From assembly GCF_025685655.1 (NCBI RefSeq), contig NZ_JAGSYG010000005.1, forward strand, positions 124,001 to 188,000: a stretch of 64,000 nt of DNA, in the 5' to 3' direction. Positions 31,689 to 41,344 of this stretch are shown here, piece after piece. The DNA comes from Acidicapsa ligni (GTDB taxonomy: Bacteria; Acidobacteriota; Terriglobia; Terriglobales; Acidobacteriaceae). Under the pieces are notes generated by a model. The model searched no databases. It was not told the origin of the DNA and worked only from the letters and a program-made list of their open reading frames with translations. A program made the position numbers and the translations under genes. Position 1 is the stretch's first letter. Each line of letters starts with the position of its first letter.

Positions 31689-34600
31689 ATGAAGATTTGG
31701 TCTAGGAGACTGGTCGCCCTGATGCTCTTCATCGCGTCAAACGCCATGATCGCCATGGGCCTTGAGTCGTTTGTCCGAACCTCGGAATACGCGCATTCGG
31801 TCTGGCGAATGCAGGATGGCGTGTTCAACGGTACCCCATACTCCATCGTCCAATCCGCGGATGGCTACCTTTGGATCGGAACGAGCTCCGGCGTAGTGCG
31901 ATTTGACGGGGTCCGATTCCTGCCTTGGACAGCGCCTTCAGATCCTTCGGCTCTTACGGATGGGGTTTATTCTCTCGGCGCAACTTCAGACGGCAGCTTA
32001 TGGATAGGGTCATGGACCCTCATGCGTTGGAAAGATGGTAATTTTTCCACCTATCCAAGCGTACGAGGAAGAATTAATGCGATTCTTCCAGATCCGACTG
32101 GAGGCGTCTGGTTTACACGTTCGCGGATATCAAATGGACTCGGCCCGCTATGCCACATCACTGATTCAACGATCAAGTGCTTTGACAAAGGAGATGGGAT
32201 AGCAATCCCTTACGCCGGGGCCCTCTTCCGCGACGCCTCAGGCGATCTATGGTTAGGCGGCTCCAGAGGAATGGCAACGGGTAAGCCAGAGAAATTCGAG
32301 ACATTCACTCCGTCCTTCTTGGCTGAGTCAAGTCGCCTGGGCGGGGTTGGCGCTTTTGCAGACGGTTTCGACGGTTCGATGCTCGTTGGAATGGTGCAGT
32401 CAGGCCAGAACTTGGGCTTGCAGGAGTTCAAAGACCATCGATGGAACCTGTTCAGGAAACCAGGCTTCGATGGAAGCAATCTGAAAGTGGACAATTTGCT
32501 CCGCGCCAGAGATAGTTCCCTCTGGATAGGAACATTTGATGAAGGAATTTTCGTTGTACGAGGCCAACGCGTGGACCACTTCACCACCGCCGATGGTCTT
32601 TCGAGCAACGTCGTTAATGACTTATATGAAGACAAAGAGGGAAACATCTGGGTGGTTACCTCGGGCGGCCTGGACCGTTTTAGTGCTCCGAGAGTAATTA
32701 CCTTCTCCAGCCGCGATGGTTTGAGCTCTGATTATGCTGGCTCGATTCTTGCAACACATGATGGATCGGTTTGGGTTGGAAACCATGATGCCCTTGATCG
32801 TATTCGAAACGGTGCTATCTCATCGATACGCAATCAAGAGGGCTTGCCTGGAGGTCGCGTTACCGTTCTATTAGAAGAACCGGCCGGCCAACTCTGGGTC
32901 GGTGTCAACGATACTCTTTCGGTTCGAGAAGGAGAGCGATTCCACACCCTTTCTCGTGTCGATGGCAGTCCGGTCGGCACTCTCCAGCGGCTGATCAAAG
33001 ATCAAAGCGGCGATTTGTGGGGCGTTCCTGTGCCCTCCGGTCCACAGCTCATTCATATTCATCGGTATGCCGTCGATGAAGAGACAATTGGCCCGTTAAA
33101 TTCAAAAATCATGTCCATCGCAGCTAGCCCCACCGGAGGAATCTTGTTGGGTTTTAGAGATGGAAAAATTGCTGCATACAAAGACGGCCGTCTGAAGACT
33201 CTCCTTTCCACGAATGAGCCAATCAACGATCTCCGATTCACAGCGGACGGTCATATCCTTGCTCTTTCTTCCGGGAAAATCACAGGTTGGCAAGGCAAGC
33301 ATTTGCAGAGTTTAGGAGTGCAGAATGGATTGCCATGTGATCGAGCATTCACCTTTCTTCTGAACAGGCAAGGAACACTTTGGCTTTATACTCCTTGTGG
33401 ACTGATCGCGATCGACGCTCAAAATCTTCAGAGATGGTGGACAGGCTCCAGGTCCATTCTGGAGTATCGTCTTTTCGACAGCTTCGATGGAGTCCAGGCA
33501 GCTTGGACATCATTCACACCGCCTGCATCTGAGGGCCCAGATGAAAAGTTATGGTTCGTCAACGGTTCCACGGTTCAGACGATCGATCCCTCAAATGTTG
33601 CCAGAAACGATGTGGTGCCTCCGGTACACATCGAAAGCGTCATCGCAGACAGAAGAAACTATCCGCTTCAGCAAGACCTTCGCTTACCGTCGCGCACGCG
33701 AGACCTGGAAATCGATTACGCAGCATTGAGCTTTACCGTGCCACAAAAGGTGCGGTTTCGTTATCGCCTTGAGGGAAGAGATAAGGACTGGCAGGATCCG
33801 GGAGTACGGCGCCAGGCGTTTTATACCGATTTGCCTCCGGGCCGTTATCGTTTTCATATCATCGCAGCGAATAACGATGGCGTCTGGAACCATGAGGGGG
33901 CGAGCTTAGAGTTCTCGATCTCTCCCGCGTTCTATCAGACCCTGTGGTTCAAGCTCGCCTTGGCAACTGCGGCGCTTCTCTTAATCTGGCTGGTCTATTC
34001 TCTGCGCCTCAAAAAGGTCACTGCCGAGGTCACTGCAAGATTGGGGGAGCGTCTGCAAGAGCGGGAGCGGATTGCGCGGGAACTTCACGATACCTTGCTC
34101 CAGGATTTTCAGGCGGTCATACTTCAGTTCCAGGCAGTATCCAAGCGCCTATTCACAGGAGATCCAAATAGGAAGGCTCTCGAAGACGGACTCGACTACG
34201 CAGATAAAGTGCTCGCCGAAGGGCGGGATCGCATCCAGGACATTCGTGCCGATACGCGGGCATTCGATGAGCTTTCAGATGCCATAGGACGCTATGGAAA
34301 AGAACTTGCACAAGCCCGCTCTGCCTTGTTCGCTATTACTGTAACCGGCGAACAACTGACGCTTGATCCGATCATCCGTGATGAAGTCTACAGAATTGGC
34401 CGCGAGGCTATCGGAAATGCATTCAAACACTCAAGGGGCTCAAAGGTCGAAGTTGAACTCGCATACGGCCCTGCAGAACTTCGCATGAAAATCTCTGACA
34501 ACGGAAACGGAATGGAGTCCCAGGTGTTGAAGGATGGACGGCCAGGACACTGGGGCCTTCCCGGCATGCGGGAACGAGCAAGAAAGATTGGGGCTACGCT

Positions 34601-34736
34601 CGATCTCTGGAGCAAGCTTGGCGAAGGCACCCGGCTGCAACTGAATTTGCCCGTGCGGTGTGCTAACCGAAACAGTGGTGGATGGAAGCGCTGGGCGCAT
34701 CAGAGAGACACCAGGGAGGAAAGCAACACTCAATGA
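31689..34736 (+). CDS. two-component sensor kinase with Reg_prop propeller and Y_Y_Y domain
   Basis: About 1015 aa. After a signal/anchor segment (LVALMLFIASNAMIAMG) come repeated propeller blades ending in LWIGT, IWVVTSGGLDRF and similar (about residues 30-670). A Y_Y_Y domain (RFRYRLEGRDKDWQ, PPGRYRFHIIAANNDGVWN) and one membrane helix (LALATAALLLIWLVY) follow. The HisKA_3 His is near residue 800 (RIARELHDTLLQDF), with a C-terminal HATPase (GNGMESQ, HWGLPGMRERA). The periplasmic propeller is thought to sense extracellular ligands, often glycans. It overlaps its regulator gene by 4 bp (ATGA). Confidence 0.93.
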   Translation: MKIWSRRLVALMLFIASNAMIAMGLESFVRTSEYAHSVWRMQDGVFNGTPYSIVQSADGYLWIGTSSGVVRFDGVRFLPWTAPSDPSALTDGVYSLGATSDGSLWIGSWTLMRWKDGNFSTYPSVRGRINAILPDPTGGVWFTRSRISNGLGPLCHITDSTIKCFDKGDGIAIPYAGALFRDASGDLWLGGSRGMATGKPEKFETFTPSFLAESSRLGGVGAFADGFDGSMLVGMVQSGQNLGLQEFKDHRWNLFRKPGFDGSNLKVDNLLRARDSSLWIGTFDEGIFVVRGQRVDHFTTADGLSSNVVNDLYEDKEGNIWVVTSGGLDRFSAPRVITFSSRDGLSSDYAGSILATHDGSVWVGNHDALDRIRNGAISSIRNQEGLPGGRVTVLLEEPAGQLWVGVNDTLSVREGERFHTLSRVDGSPVGTLQRLIKDQSGDLWGVPVPSGPQLIHIHRYAVDEETIGPLNSKIMSIAASPTGGILLGFRDGKIAAYKDGRLKTLLSTNEPINDLRFTADGHILALSSGKITGWQGKHLQSLGVQNGLPCDRAFTFLLNRQGTLWLYTPCGLIAIDAQNLQRWWTGSRSILEYRLFDSFDGVQAAWTSFTPPASEGPDEKLWFVNGSTVQTIDPSNVARNDVVPPVHIESVIADRRNYPLQQDLRLPSRTRDLEIDYAALSFTVPQKVRFRYRLEGRDKDWQDPGVRRQAFYTDLPPGRYRFHIIAANNDGVWNHEGASLEFSISPAFYQTLWFKLALATAALLLIWLVYSLRLKKVTAEVTARLGERLQERERIARELHDTLLQDFQAVILQFQAVSKRLFTGDPNRKALEDGLDYADKVLAEGRDRIQDIRADTRAFDELSDAIGRYGKELAQARSALFAITVTGEQLTLDPIIRDEVYRIGREAIGNAFKHSRGSKVEVELAYGPAELRMKISDNGNGMESQVLKDGRPGHWGLPGMRERARKIGATLDLWSKLGEGTRLQLNLPVRCANRNSGGWKRWAHQRDTREESNTQ

Positions 34737-35365
34737 CTTCTTCTGCTCAAATCAAAGTTCTCGCGGTCGACGATCATCTCCTTTTGCGCAAGGGGATAGC
34801 GGCGGTGATAGAGGAAGAGCACGACATGCTGCTGGTAGGGGAAGCGGCGACAGGACAGGAAGCGATTGAACGCATCCGGGACCTTCGGCCCGATGTAACC
34901 CTGATGGACCTGCAATTACCGGATATGAATGGCATCGATGTAATCGCAGCTATTCGTAAAGAGTTCCCGAAAGCGCGCATAGTGGTGCTTACTACGTACC
35001 GGGGAGACATTCAGGCCCTACGCGCCCTTCAGGCCGGTGCTTCCGGCTATCTATTAAAAACCATGATCCGCAAGGATCTGCTGGAGACAATCCGGACGGT
35101 TCACTCTGGACGACGGCATGTCCCGCCCGAGGTGGCCGCTGGACTCGCAGAGCACGTCGCCATGGATCAATTGAGTGAACGAGAAATCTCAGTCCTGACA
35201 ATGGTTGCCCGCGGTATCTCCAACAAGAATATCGCGGCCGAGTTGGGGGTAACCGAACGTACTATCAAAGGGCATGTGAGTAGCATCTTGTCCAAACTCG
35301 GAGCAAACGATAGAACTCACGCAGTCACGATAGCAATGAAGCGGGGATTCATCGATCCAATTTAA
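34733..35365 (+). CDS. NarL/FixJ-type response regulator
   Basis: About 210 aa. The receiver has AVDDHLLL, phospho-acceptor Asp59 in VTLMDLQLPDMNG, TTYRG and GYLLKT. The LuxR HTH is LSEREISVLTMVARGISNKNIA, then TIKGHVSSILSKLGANDRTHAV. ATG at 34733 overlaps the kinase stop by 4 bp, which fixes the start and the pairing. The HTH end is almost the same as in the regulator at 4494, so the two may be related by duplication. Confidence 0.94.
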   Translation: MTSSAQIKVLAVDDHLLLRKGIAAVIEEEHDMLLVGEAATGQEAIERIRDLRPDVTLMDLQLPDMNGIDVIAAIRKEFPKARIVVLTTYRGDIQALRALQAGASGYLLKTMIRKDLLETIRTVHSGRRHVPPEVAAGLAEHVAMDQLSEREISVLTMVARGISNKNIAAELGVTERTIKGHVSSILSKLGANDRTHAVTIAMKRGFIDPI

Positions 35366-35482
35366 TTCGGAACTTAAGTTTGGTAGAGGAATGTCTTCAT
35401 TTATGGAGACTTGGACTTTCTTTTTACTATGCAGCAGAGTTTGCCTCTGCCCACAGGATGCAGTTAGGTGTCGTTAGGGAGA

Positions 35483-36304
35483 ATGATGAAAACAGTGCTG
35501 ATTACTGGAACGTCCAGTGGAATTGGGGAAGCTGCAGCGCAGTATTTCCTGAAACGCGGATGGAGGGTATGCGCCACCGCACGGCGGCTGGAGAGCCTCG
35601 GAGCTTGGAGCCGCATGGCCGATGTCATCCCGCTGTCTCTGGATGTGACGAGTTCAGATTCGGTTCGCGCGGCGGTAATGGAATCAGTCCGAATAGCCGG
35701 TCGGCTTGATGTGCTCGTCAACAATGCCGGAATCGGCTTGGCAGGCCCTTTGGAGGCAATCCCGATCGATGAGATCGAGCGGCATTTTCAAACCAACGTC
35801 TTCGGCTCGATCCGAATGATTCAGGAAGTCCTGCCCATCTTCAGGAAGCAAAAGCAGGGCGTGGTTGTCAATGTATCGTCCGTATCAGGACGGTTCGGAG
35901 TTCCGTTCCTCTCTCCGTATTGCGCGGGAAAGTTCGCACTCGAAGGCTTAAGCGAATCCCTTTACTACGAACTTCTTCCATTCAACATCCGCGTAAAGCT
36001 GATAGAACCCGGCGGTATCAAGACGAGTTTTACGCAGAAATTTGCCCAGCACGATGCCTACCAGCCCAATCTGGGTTCTGTAGAAACTCGCATGAAACAG
36101 GCATCGGGGCCGGAGTCCGCTCTTCCAGGACCGGAGAGCGTCGCGGAGGTCATCTTCAAAGCCTCCATCGATGGAAGCAAGCGACTGCGCTACCCGGTGA
36201 AAACACAGGGAGCGTCGATACTGCAGCGGCTTCTTCCAGAACAGCAATGGCGCGCTATCCTGGGCAAATCACTTGGCATCGCGAAACGAGTCTCCGATGC
36301 GTAA
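35483..36304 (+). CDS. SDR-family oxidoreductase
   Basis: About 273 aa classical SDR: cofactor loop TGTSSGIGEAAA, NNAG motif, catalytic Ser in NVSSVSGRFG and Tyr-x3-Lys in SPYCAGKFALEGL. TARRLE after strand 2 suggests NADP. ATG at 35483 follows TAGGGAG. It lies 118 bp after the response regulator, which may control it. Strong likeness to the SDR at 21365 in the second half (LPFNIRVKLIEPGGIKT). Confidence 0.9.
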   Translation: MMKTVLITGTSSGIGEAAAQYFLKRGWRVCATARRLESLGAWSRMADVIPLSLDVTSSDSVRAAVMESVRIAGRLDVLVNNAGIGLAGPLEAIPIDEIERHFQTNVFGSIRMIQEVLPIFRKQKQGVVVNVSSVSGRFGVPFLSPYCAGKFALEGLSESLYYELLPFNIRVKLIEPGGIKTSFTQKFAQHDAYQPNLGSVETRMKQASGPESALPGPESVAEVIFKASIDGSKRLRYPVKTQGASILQRLLPEQQWRAILGKSLGIAKRVSDA

Positions 36305-36561
36305 CGGCTTCATGTCAAATAAGCAGCCAGAAGTGCACGAATGGAAATCGAGGGAGGCCCGTCTCATACATGATGCCGTGAGCTGGATTGTTTTCTGGAG
36401 CGGAGCCGACGAACGAAGGCCGTAGTTGGCGGGATGCGGGTGCAGTACCGTCCTTCCTGGTGCAATTAGGGCCAGATAGGGGAATGAGGGGCGATTAGCC
36501 TGGAGACGGTGCTCCGTCTGATGGTGAAACGATCTATTGCGTCCCCAATTTCGCCAGCCAG

Positions 36562-36606
36562 ACGTCAATTGTTGATTTCAGACCAATGCACTCATCCAGC
36601 GGGTTG
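36562..36606. repeat. short dispersed repeat remnant (copy D)
   Basis: Shares GTCAATTG, TGATT, CAG and then GCACTCATC with the left end of repeat B at about 30068-30103. It is likely a fragment of the same repeat family. The rest of 36305-36699 shows nothing recognisable. Confidence 0.45.
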
Positions 36607-36699
36607 GTGTCGGCCTCTCTGGGCTGGTAACGACAAACCCGCTTGTAGGAAGGGAACGATCACTGGCGAGACTCCGACTTGTCGAGACTTAAGTCTGCG

Positions 36700-36876
36700 C
36701 TACATCGCCGTGAATCCGCCATCGGCCACAAGATCGATGCCCGCGATATAGCTGCTCTCGGCCGACGCGAGAAAAGAACGGTTGCGGCGATTTCTTCGGG
36801 TCTGCCAATTCGGCCAAGGGGGATACGGGAGGCGAATTGAGTGATGGCTTTGGCCGCTTGTTTAGAGGGAAAGGTG
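36700..36876 (-). pseudogene. C-terminal remnant of an SDR gene, frameshifted
   Basis: Minus strand reads AKAITQFASRIPLGRIGRP, then EEIAATV, and after a one-base loss near 36775 FLASAESSYIAGIDLVADGG and FTAM before a TAG stop. This is the C-terminal quarter of a FabG-like SDR. The N-terminal three quarters are absent, so it is a decayed fragment. Between 36880 and 37120 nothing recognisable is seen. Confidence 0.8.
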
Positions 36877-37121
36877 ATTTCGCGTGGACTTGATTTTCTT
36901 ATCTCCTCAGCTCGCCCACTCTGTCACAGCAGCGTCGTGTCTTGACGTCCCCATCCAGGCTGCTGCATCTTCAGATGCACCTGTTATTGAGGCTATTGGC
37001 GGTGGACACGCTGCCTGACGCTCCAGCAGCACCTCCATCTCGACGTCAGCTCGATCCAGCAGATCCCAGTTGACGAAGATACAGTCCTAACTAAATAAAC
37101 GGCCGCTCACCGAAAAGAAGA

Positions 37122-37148
37122 AAAGCCCAAGCCAATAGCCGGGGCTTT
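37122..37148 (-). terminator. terminator after the patatin gene
   Basis: Stem AAAGCCC/GGGCTTT with, on the minus strand, a downstream T-rich TTCTTCTTTTC. It lies about 110 bp beyond the patatin stop. Confidence 0.6.
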
Positions 37149-37259
37149 ATCAATATAGAAAAATCGATGTCTTCTCTCGTTAAGATATTCAGACATATTT
37201 GGGTCGGCGCTTATTGGCGTGGCGATGCGGTTGCGAGCACGGGTTTAGATTCTGCAATC

Positions 37260-38183
37260 TTAAATTAAATCCCGATCCCGGCGCCACACTGCGTCGATGC
37301 GGAGCGCTTCCTGAACCGCTTGGCGGGTCCCAATCTGGAAGGCTTCTGGTACGAGGCTGACGTCCAGCATCCTCGCGCCATATTCTGTAAGCTTCAGAAA
37401 CGCTGCACTTGGCGTGACCACATCGACTTGAGCCCCGTGTTCCCGAAGGCCTGCGATCTCTGCGTTGAGCCCGGCGTTCAGGGTCTCTCGGTCTGGATTG
37501 TTGACTCCTGCCGGCAAAACCAAAGGGGAGCACGATACAACTATCACGGCGTCATGGCCCGTGGCCCGGTCCGCATTGAGCGCGCTACGGACGCCACCAT
37601 CCATATATCGATCGCCATTGATAGTGATCGGCGGCCAAACTCCCGGCAGGGCACAACTGGAGGCTATGGCGAGGACCAAAGGAACGCCCGACCCCCTATG
37701 CCAAACGATGCTTTCACCCGTACGGACGTTCACCGCCGTGGCTTGAAGGTTCTCGGGCCACTCCTGGTTCGCCAAGAAATCCAAACGTCGAATCGACTGC
37801 TCTTCGCTCGGCGTCGGTGAGTCTAACGCCATTCGTCCGATTGCCTGACGCTGGATCTCGGGAGAAGACGACTGCGAGGCCTCCGCGAACGCCTTGACCA
37901 GTAAAGCCATGCCGTTCGGCTTTGGAGGGGCGACGGATTGCCCAGGTGGCGGCACGGGAGCAGTAAGATCAAGCTCAATCTCGAGAGCGAGCTGAGCTCC
38001 TGAGATCGCACCGGCGGAGGTTCCAACAATCAAGTCCGCCGACCTGAGCATCACCCCTTCGGCGACAAGCTTCGATACGAAGCCTGTTTCCCAGGCACGA
38101 CCGACCGGCCCTCCTCCACCCAAGACGAGCGCGCGCTTCCTGGTGGATGGATCGCGTGTTTCAGACACTAAAATGTTCTCCAT
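37260..38183 (-). CDS. cytoplasmic patatin-like phospholipase
   Basis: 307 aa without signal peptide. The oxyanion loop is LGGGGPVGRAWETG, nucleophile Ser in IVGTSAGAISG, and catalytic Asp in YMDGGVRSALNAD. It is the stand-alone RssA-like patatin type, unlike the barrel-fused protein at 10285. It probably hydrolyses acyl esters; the substrate is unknown. ATG at 38183 starts 20 residues before the domain. Confidence 0.88.
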   Translation of the reverse strand: MENILVSETRDPSTRKRALVLGGGGPVGRAWETGFVSKLVAEGVMLRSADLIVGTSAGAISGAQLALEIELDLTAPVPPPGQSVAPPKPNGMALLVKAFAEASQSSSPEIQRQAIGRMALDSPTPSEEQSIRRLDFLANQEWPENLQATAVNVRTGESIVWHRGSGVPLVLAIASSCALPGVWPPITINGDRYMDGGVRSALNADRATGHDAVIVVSCSPLVLPAGVNNPDRETLNAGLNAEIAGLREHGAQVDVVTPSAAFLKLTEYGARMLDVSLVPEAFQIGTRQAVQEALRIDAVWRRDRDLI

Positions 38184-38448
38184 TCCAAACCATCTCCCTG
38201 CATTCTTACAAGTGCGAGTTATGGAAACGTTGTATTTTCATGACGAGAAACCTCAACGTTCTCCCTAACATCTGTTCATTGCGATCGTGATGAGATCTCT
38301 GGTTCTGTCGTCGCTCCGGGGCCAAAAGCAGAGTGTACATTACGGAATGGCCCCCCGCCAGGCGGGGTAACGGTCGACAAGGAGCTTAGGAATTGAATAA
38401 TTTCGTTTGTCGCTAGAAAAGGTAGAATTCAGCTCCCAGAGGATTTCA

Positions 38449-38575
38449 ACCTCTCCGGGAGTGTAGGGCAATCACGGAATGCCACTCCTCCCCACAACCG
38501 ATACTCATGCCCTGAAGCACGGCTTGGATGACAAGGTCAGGATCGTCAAAAGATACGGGACCTTCGGGGTTCATA
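38449..38575 (-). pseudogene. fragment of a LysR-type regulator
   Basis: Minus-strand residues NPEGPVSFDDPDLVIQAVLQ, then GMSIG, match the C-terminal part of the LysR substrate-binding domain, where (N/S)PEGP..FDDPDL..QAALDG is usual. The upstream part of the same open frame (to 38802) does not look like LysR and overlaps the next gene. Only about 40 codons are recognisable, so the gene is destroyed. Confidence 0.6.
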
Positions 38576-38725
38576 TGCCGCCCAGCGCAATGCACCGCAT
38601 TTTCCACGAGATGCTTATCGTACTCACCAATTGTCAATGAGTGCATTGGCGATTGGGCACTAATCGAGAAGACCGGCCAGTTTCCACGCAGGATGTGCTT
38701 TCGCTTGACAAGCGTAGCCACCTGA

Positions 38726-39253
38726 TCACCTGGTATTGCGAACACAAAGGGTGCGATGGACTTTCGTATCGTCGAGGCTGGCTTCTTCCGAAGCTCCTCC
38801 ACCCATGATTCCGAAAGCCTGTGCGTGATCTCTTGAACTTCCAGAAGTACTACTCCAGAAGTCGTAGCCCAATGTGAAGATGCGCGCGTGTCGATTAAAG
38901 TAATTTTTGTCGAAGTACATAACGTGAAGTTCGTCTATTGTTGGGAGGCGCCAATCGCTGAATCCGTCCAGCTTCAGCGCCTTGCAGTACTGCCCAGCTG
39001 CGCTCCAACCTATGTCCCGGTCGTTATCTTTTCGAGCCCACATGAGCGCCGAAGATTCATCCTTCCAGACAGTGGGCAAAGGTGTTGCCCCACAATTAAC
39101 GGCCGCGGCATACCAGTCTTGGACAATCCTAAAGGATTGCGCTGGGTTCAACGAAGTGGGCAGGAGAAGAGACTTTTTATGGGTGTAACTAATACTCGTG
39201 CTGTTGCGCTGCCCTTCTGTCTCAACCACAGGTGAAAGAAGGTCCATATACAT
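38726..39253 (-). CDS. DUF1566-domain protein
   Basis: About 175 aa. The DUF1566 (Lcl C-terminal-like) pattern is clear: VWKDESSALMWARKDNDRDI, AAGQYCKALKLDGFSDWRLPT, DELHVMY, DFWSSTSGSS and the closing HRTLCVRN. The domain is complete. No signal peptide is visible in the present frame; ATG at 39253 or 39247 is possible. DUF1566 proteins are often surface-linked, but their role is unknown. It is the last of three leftward genes with a membrane coiled-coil protein. Confidence 0.75.
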   Translation of the reverse strand: MYMDLLSPVVETEGQRNSTSISYTHKKSLLLPTSLNPAQSFRIVQDWYAAAVNCGATPLPTVWKDESSALMWARKDNDRDIGWSAAGQYCKALKLDGFSDWRLPTIDELHVMYFDKNYFNRHARIFTLGYDFWSSTSGSSRDHAQAFGIMGGGASEEASLDDTKVHRTLCVRNTR

Positions 39254-39312
39254 TTCGCCCAAGCTGTCATCAAGCAAGTGTGTCGTATAGCTGCGCGATG
39301 CTTACCTCGTGT

Positions 39313-39603
39313 TCATGGGAGCGGATGTCGGCGAAGTAAAAAAAAGCGATTCGTCGATTTCTGTCCAAGCAACTGTTGCAACATATCCATAAAGTGAGAT
39401 GTTGCAAACAGCCCGTTCGCGGCCACTCCGTCAATCTTTGGGAGACCATGGTCGGAGTAGAGGTGGTTCATCCCCACATCGTCGGGCTGGTAGGTAATGG
39501 TTTCCGTAGTTTCGTTCCCAAGTGAGAAAGTCGCATCCAGCTGGGTGGCAGCATCACAGGTCCGATCCATCCATTCAGGCAGAAGCTGGCCTCGAACATT
39601 CAA
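39313..39603 (-). CDS. hypothetical protein coupled to the coiled-coil membrane gene
   Basis: 96 aa, starting with a TTG that overlaps the preceding stop (TTGA). No family is recognised; the residues (LDATFSLGNETTETITYQ, DDVGMNHLYSDHGLPKID) look like a beta-rich soluble domain. It may have been the C-terminal part of the upstream protein before a frame break, or a separate coupled gene. Confidence 0.5.
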   Translation of the reverse strand: MNVRGQLLPEWMDRTCDAATQLDATFSLGNETTETITYQPDDVGMNHLYSDHGLPKIDGVAANGLFATSHFMDMLQQLLGQKSTNRFFLLRRHPLP

Positions 39604-40106
39604 TTCATCATTGCCGTGCGCGGAGGGGGAATGGCAAAGTACATGTCGCTCACGTTGGCGCGGACTGAAGCCAAAGCAGTAACCATTGATGCCGAGCTTT
39701 GCTGGTCAAGATCAGTTCTGGTGGAGGATAGAGATGTGCAGACGTCTGCGAGTGTTGTGTTGGCGTCATCGAGACGGTTCTGTGTTAGCTGCGCACGCAG
39801 CTCCAAATTCTCAAGATCTTTCTTCGCGAGGTCTAATTTCGACTGTGTTTCTGTGAGTTGGAGCTTTGCGTCAGCAGCCTTCAGTGCGTCTTGTTTCCTG
39901 TCGAGGGAGCTTTGCTTGGCAGCCAGGATTTCTTTGGTCACTCCCAAAACCAAAGCGATTGTCAAACAGAACAGCGAAATCCATCCTCGTGGTGAAATTC
40001 TCTCAATGAGGCGCTGTTCTCCGTCACGCCATGTCTTCCCCCCAAAGGCGGCCAGTGTGGCGATAGTACTGATCAGCAAGAGCGCTACGTTAAGAGCGGT
40101 CGTCAT
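39600..40106 (-). CDS. membrane protein with a long coiled coil
   Basis: 168 aa. Two hydrophobic segments (NVALLLISTIATLAAFGG and GWISLFCLTIALVLGVTKE) flank a short loop. They are followed by a heptad-rich helix of about 75 residues (KQSSLDRKQDALKAADAKLQ, and on to about TLADVCTSL). I do not recognise the family. The layout resembles stress- or envelope-linked coiled-coil anchors. Coupled by 4 bp to the next gene. Between 40107 and 40487 I see nothing certain. Confidence 0.65.
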   Translation of the reverse strand: MTTALNVALLLISTIATLAAFGGKTWRDGEQRLIERISPRGWISLFCLTIALVLGVTKEILAAKQSSLDRKQDALKAADAKLQLTETQSKLDLAKKDLENLELRAQLTQNRLDDANTTLADVCTSLSSTRTDLDQQSSASMVTALASVRANVSDMYFAIPPPRTAMMN

Positions 40107-40487
40107 CGGATATGGATTCGGGATTCATGTACTTTATAGCATTGAGCAAGCGAATGCCGTAAAGCCGTTGGCTTGGTCATTGAACATCAAACCGCGTTCG
40201 CAGCAGTACGAACGCATATGGTCATCGGTGAGTACCAGGATGCGGCTGGAACCGCCCTTTTGCTTTCGTTCGCCTTCTCGTGCTGAGTCATCGATCTCCC
40301 CAGCTCAAGTTACTGTGCCGGCGATGGCCATTCCCGAAGAGATCGCACCAGGTTCCGTAATTGCAGACTGCAGAATCGACAACTCATGGGCTCAAGTGTC
40401 GATCGGTGCCAACAGGCCAATGCGCTCATTGAGCCGACCGTATGCCCGATTACTTCCGAGAAGCGCGTTTATCAGGAGTTGCGTAAG

Positions 40488-41246
40488 TTACCGGCGCTGC
40501 TGTGCTTCAGCTATCCAGGCGACGGCGTCAGCACCAGCTGCTATACGAAGCGGTGCAGATGAATCGTTGGCGACTCGCCAGATCGCTTCGGAGACATCGT
40601 TGGCGTGGGTCACCGGTCCGGAGTTGTCGCGGATGCTGGACAGAACACGCTCGATCATCGGCGCATAATCTGGGTTGTCGAGGCCGCGCAGGTGAGGCAT
40701 CGCGTTGGCGCCGAACCTTGTCTCGGGTGACCTTCCTGGCAGGACCAGATGGACGCGCACACCCAGAGGCTGCACCTCCAGCGCTAAGGATTCGGTGAAG
40801 GCGTCGACCGCAGCCTTGCTTGCTCTGTACAGACCGATCAGAGGAAGTGCTTTGACTGTGACGGACGATGTTACGTTGATGATCACGCCTGAGCGGCCCT
40901 CGCGAAATGTTGGGAGGACGGCCTGAATCATTGCAAGCGTTCCGAACGTGTTGGTTTCGAACATGCCGCGCACTGTATCGAGGTCGACCAACTCGACCGG
41001 CGACGGCAAACCAAAGGCCGCGTTGTTGACCAACACATCGATGTGGCCGGCATCGGAAACCGCACGAGCGATACTCTCTGAATTGGTCACGTCGAGTGGG
41101 AGAATTTGCAGGCGATCCGACTTTGGCAGCACATCCGCATCTGGCGTCCGCATCGTAGCCACCACATCCCAACCGCGATCGAGAAAGAACTTCGCTGCGT
41201 CCAGGCCAAAGCCTGACGAACAACCCGTAATAAGAATCTTCGACAT
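40488..41246 (-). CDS. SDR-family oxidoreductase
   Basis: About 252 aa: cofactor loop TGCSSGFGLDAAK, NNAA in place of NNAG, catalytic Ser in NVTSSVTVKA and Tyr-x3-Lys in GLYRASKAAVDAF. ATMRTPD after strand 2 suggests NADP. ATG at 41246 follows GGAGG. It is divergent from the AraC-type regulator at 41345, a pairing seen often for this SDR/Cupin_6-AraC combination, so that regulator probably controls it. Confidence 0.9.
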   Translation of the reverse strand: MSKILITGCSSGFGLDAAKFFLDRGWDVVATMRTPDADVLPKSDRLQILPLDVTNSESIARAVSDAGHIDVLVNNAAFGLPSPVELVDLDTVRGMFETNTFGTLAMIQAVLPTFREGRSGVIINVTSSVTVKALPLIGLYRASKAAVDAFTESLALEVQPLGVRVHLVLPGRSPETRFGANAMPHLRGLDNPDYAPMIERVLSSIRDNSGPVTHANDVSEAIWRVANDSSAPLRIAAGADAVAWIAEAQQRR

Positions 41247-41344
41247 AGCACCTCCAAAGTGCAAACCAACAGATCTGAAGATAACCCTGGTTGGCAGGAC
41301 TTTCTATAGTTGACCGTCGCTGATTCTTTTGCGAGAGTCTTGAT

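Noticed and set aside
40416-40436. Possible further repeat remnant (GGCCAATGCGCTCATTGAG)
   Set aside because: Similar to the GCACTCATCGAG part of repeat B, but only about 20 bp match, which may be chance.
39616-40668. Open frame of 350 codons on the plus strand
   Set aside because: It lies antisense to the coiled-coil gene and the SDR, is very rich in Ser and Arg, and shows no domain. It is a shadow of the opposite strand.
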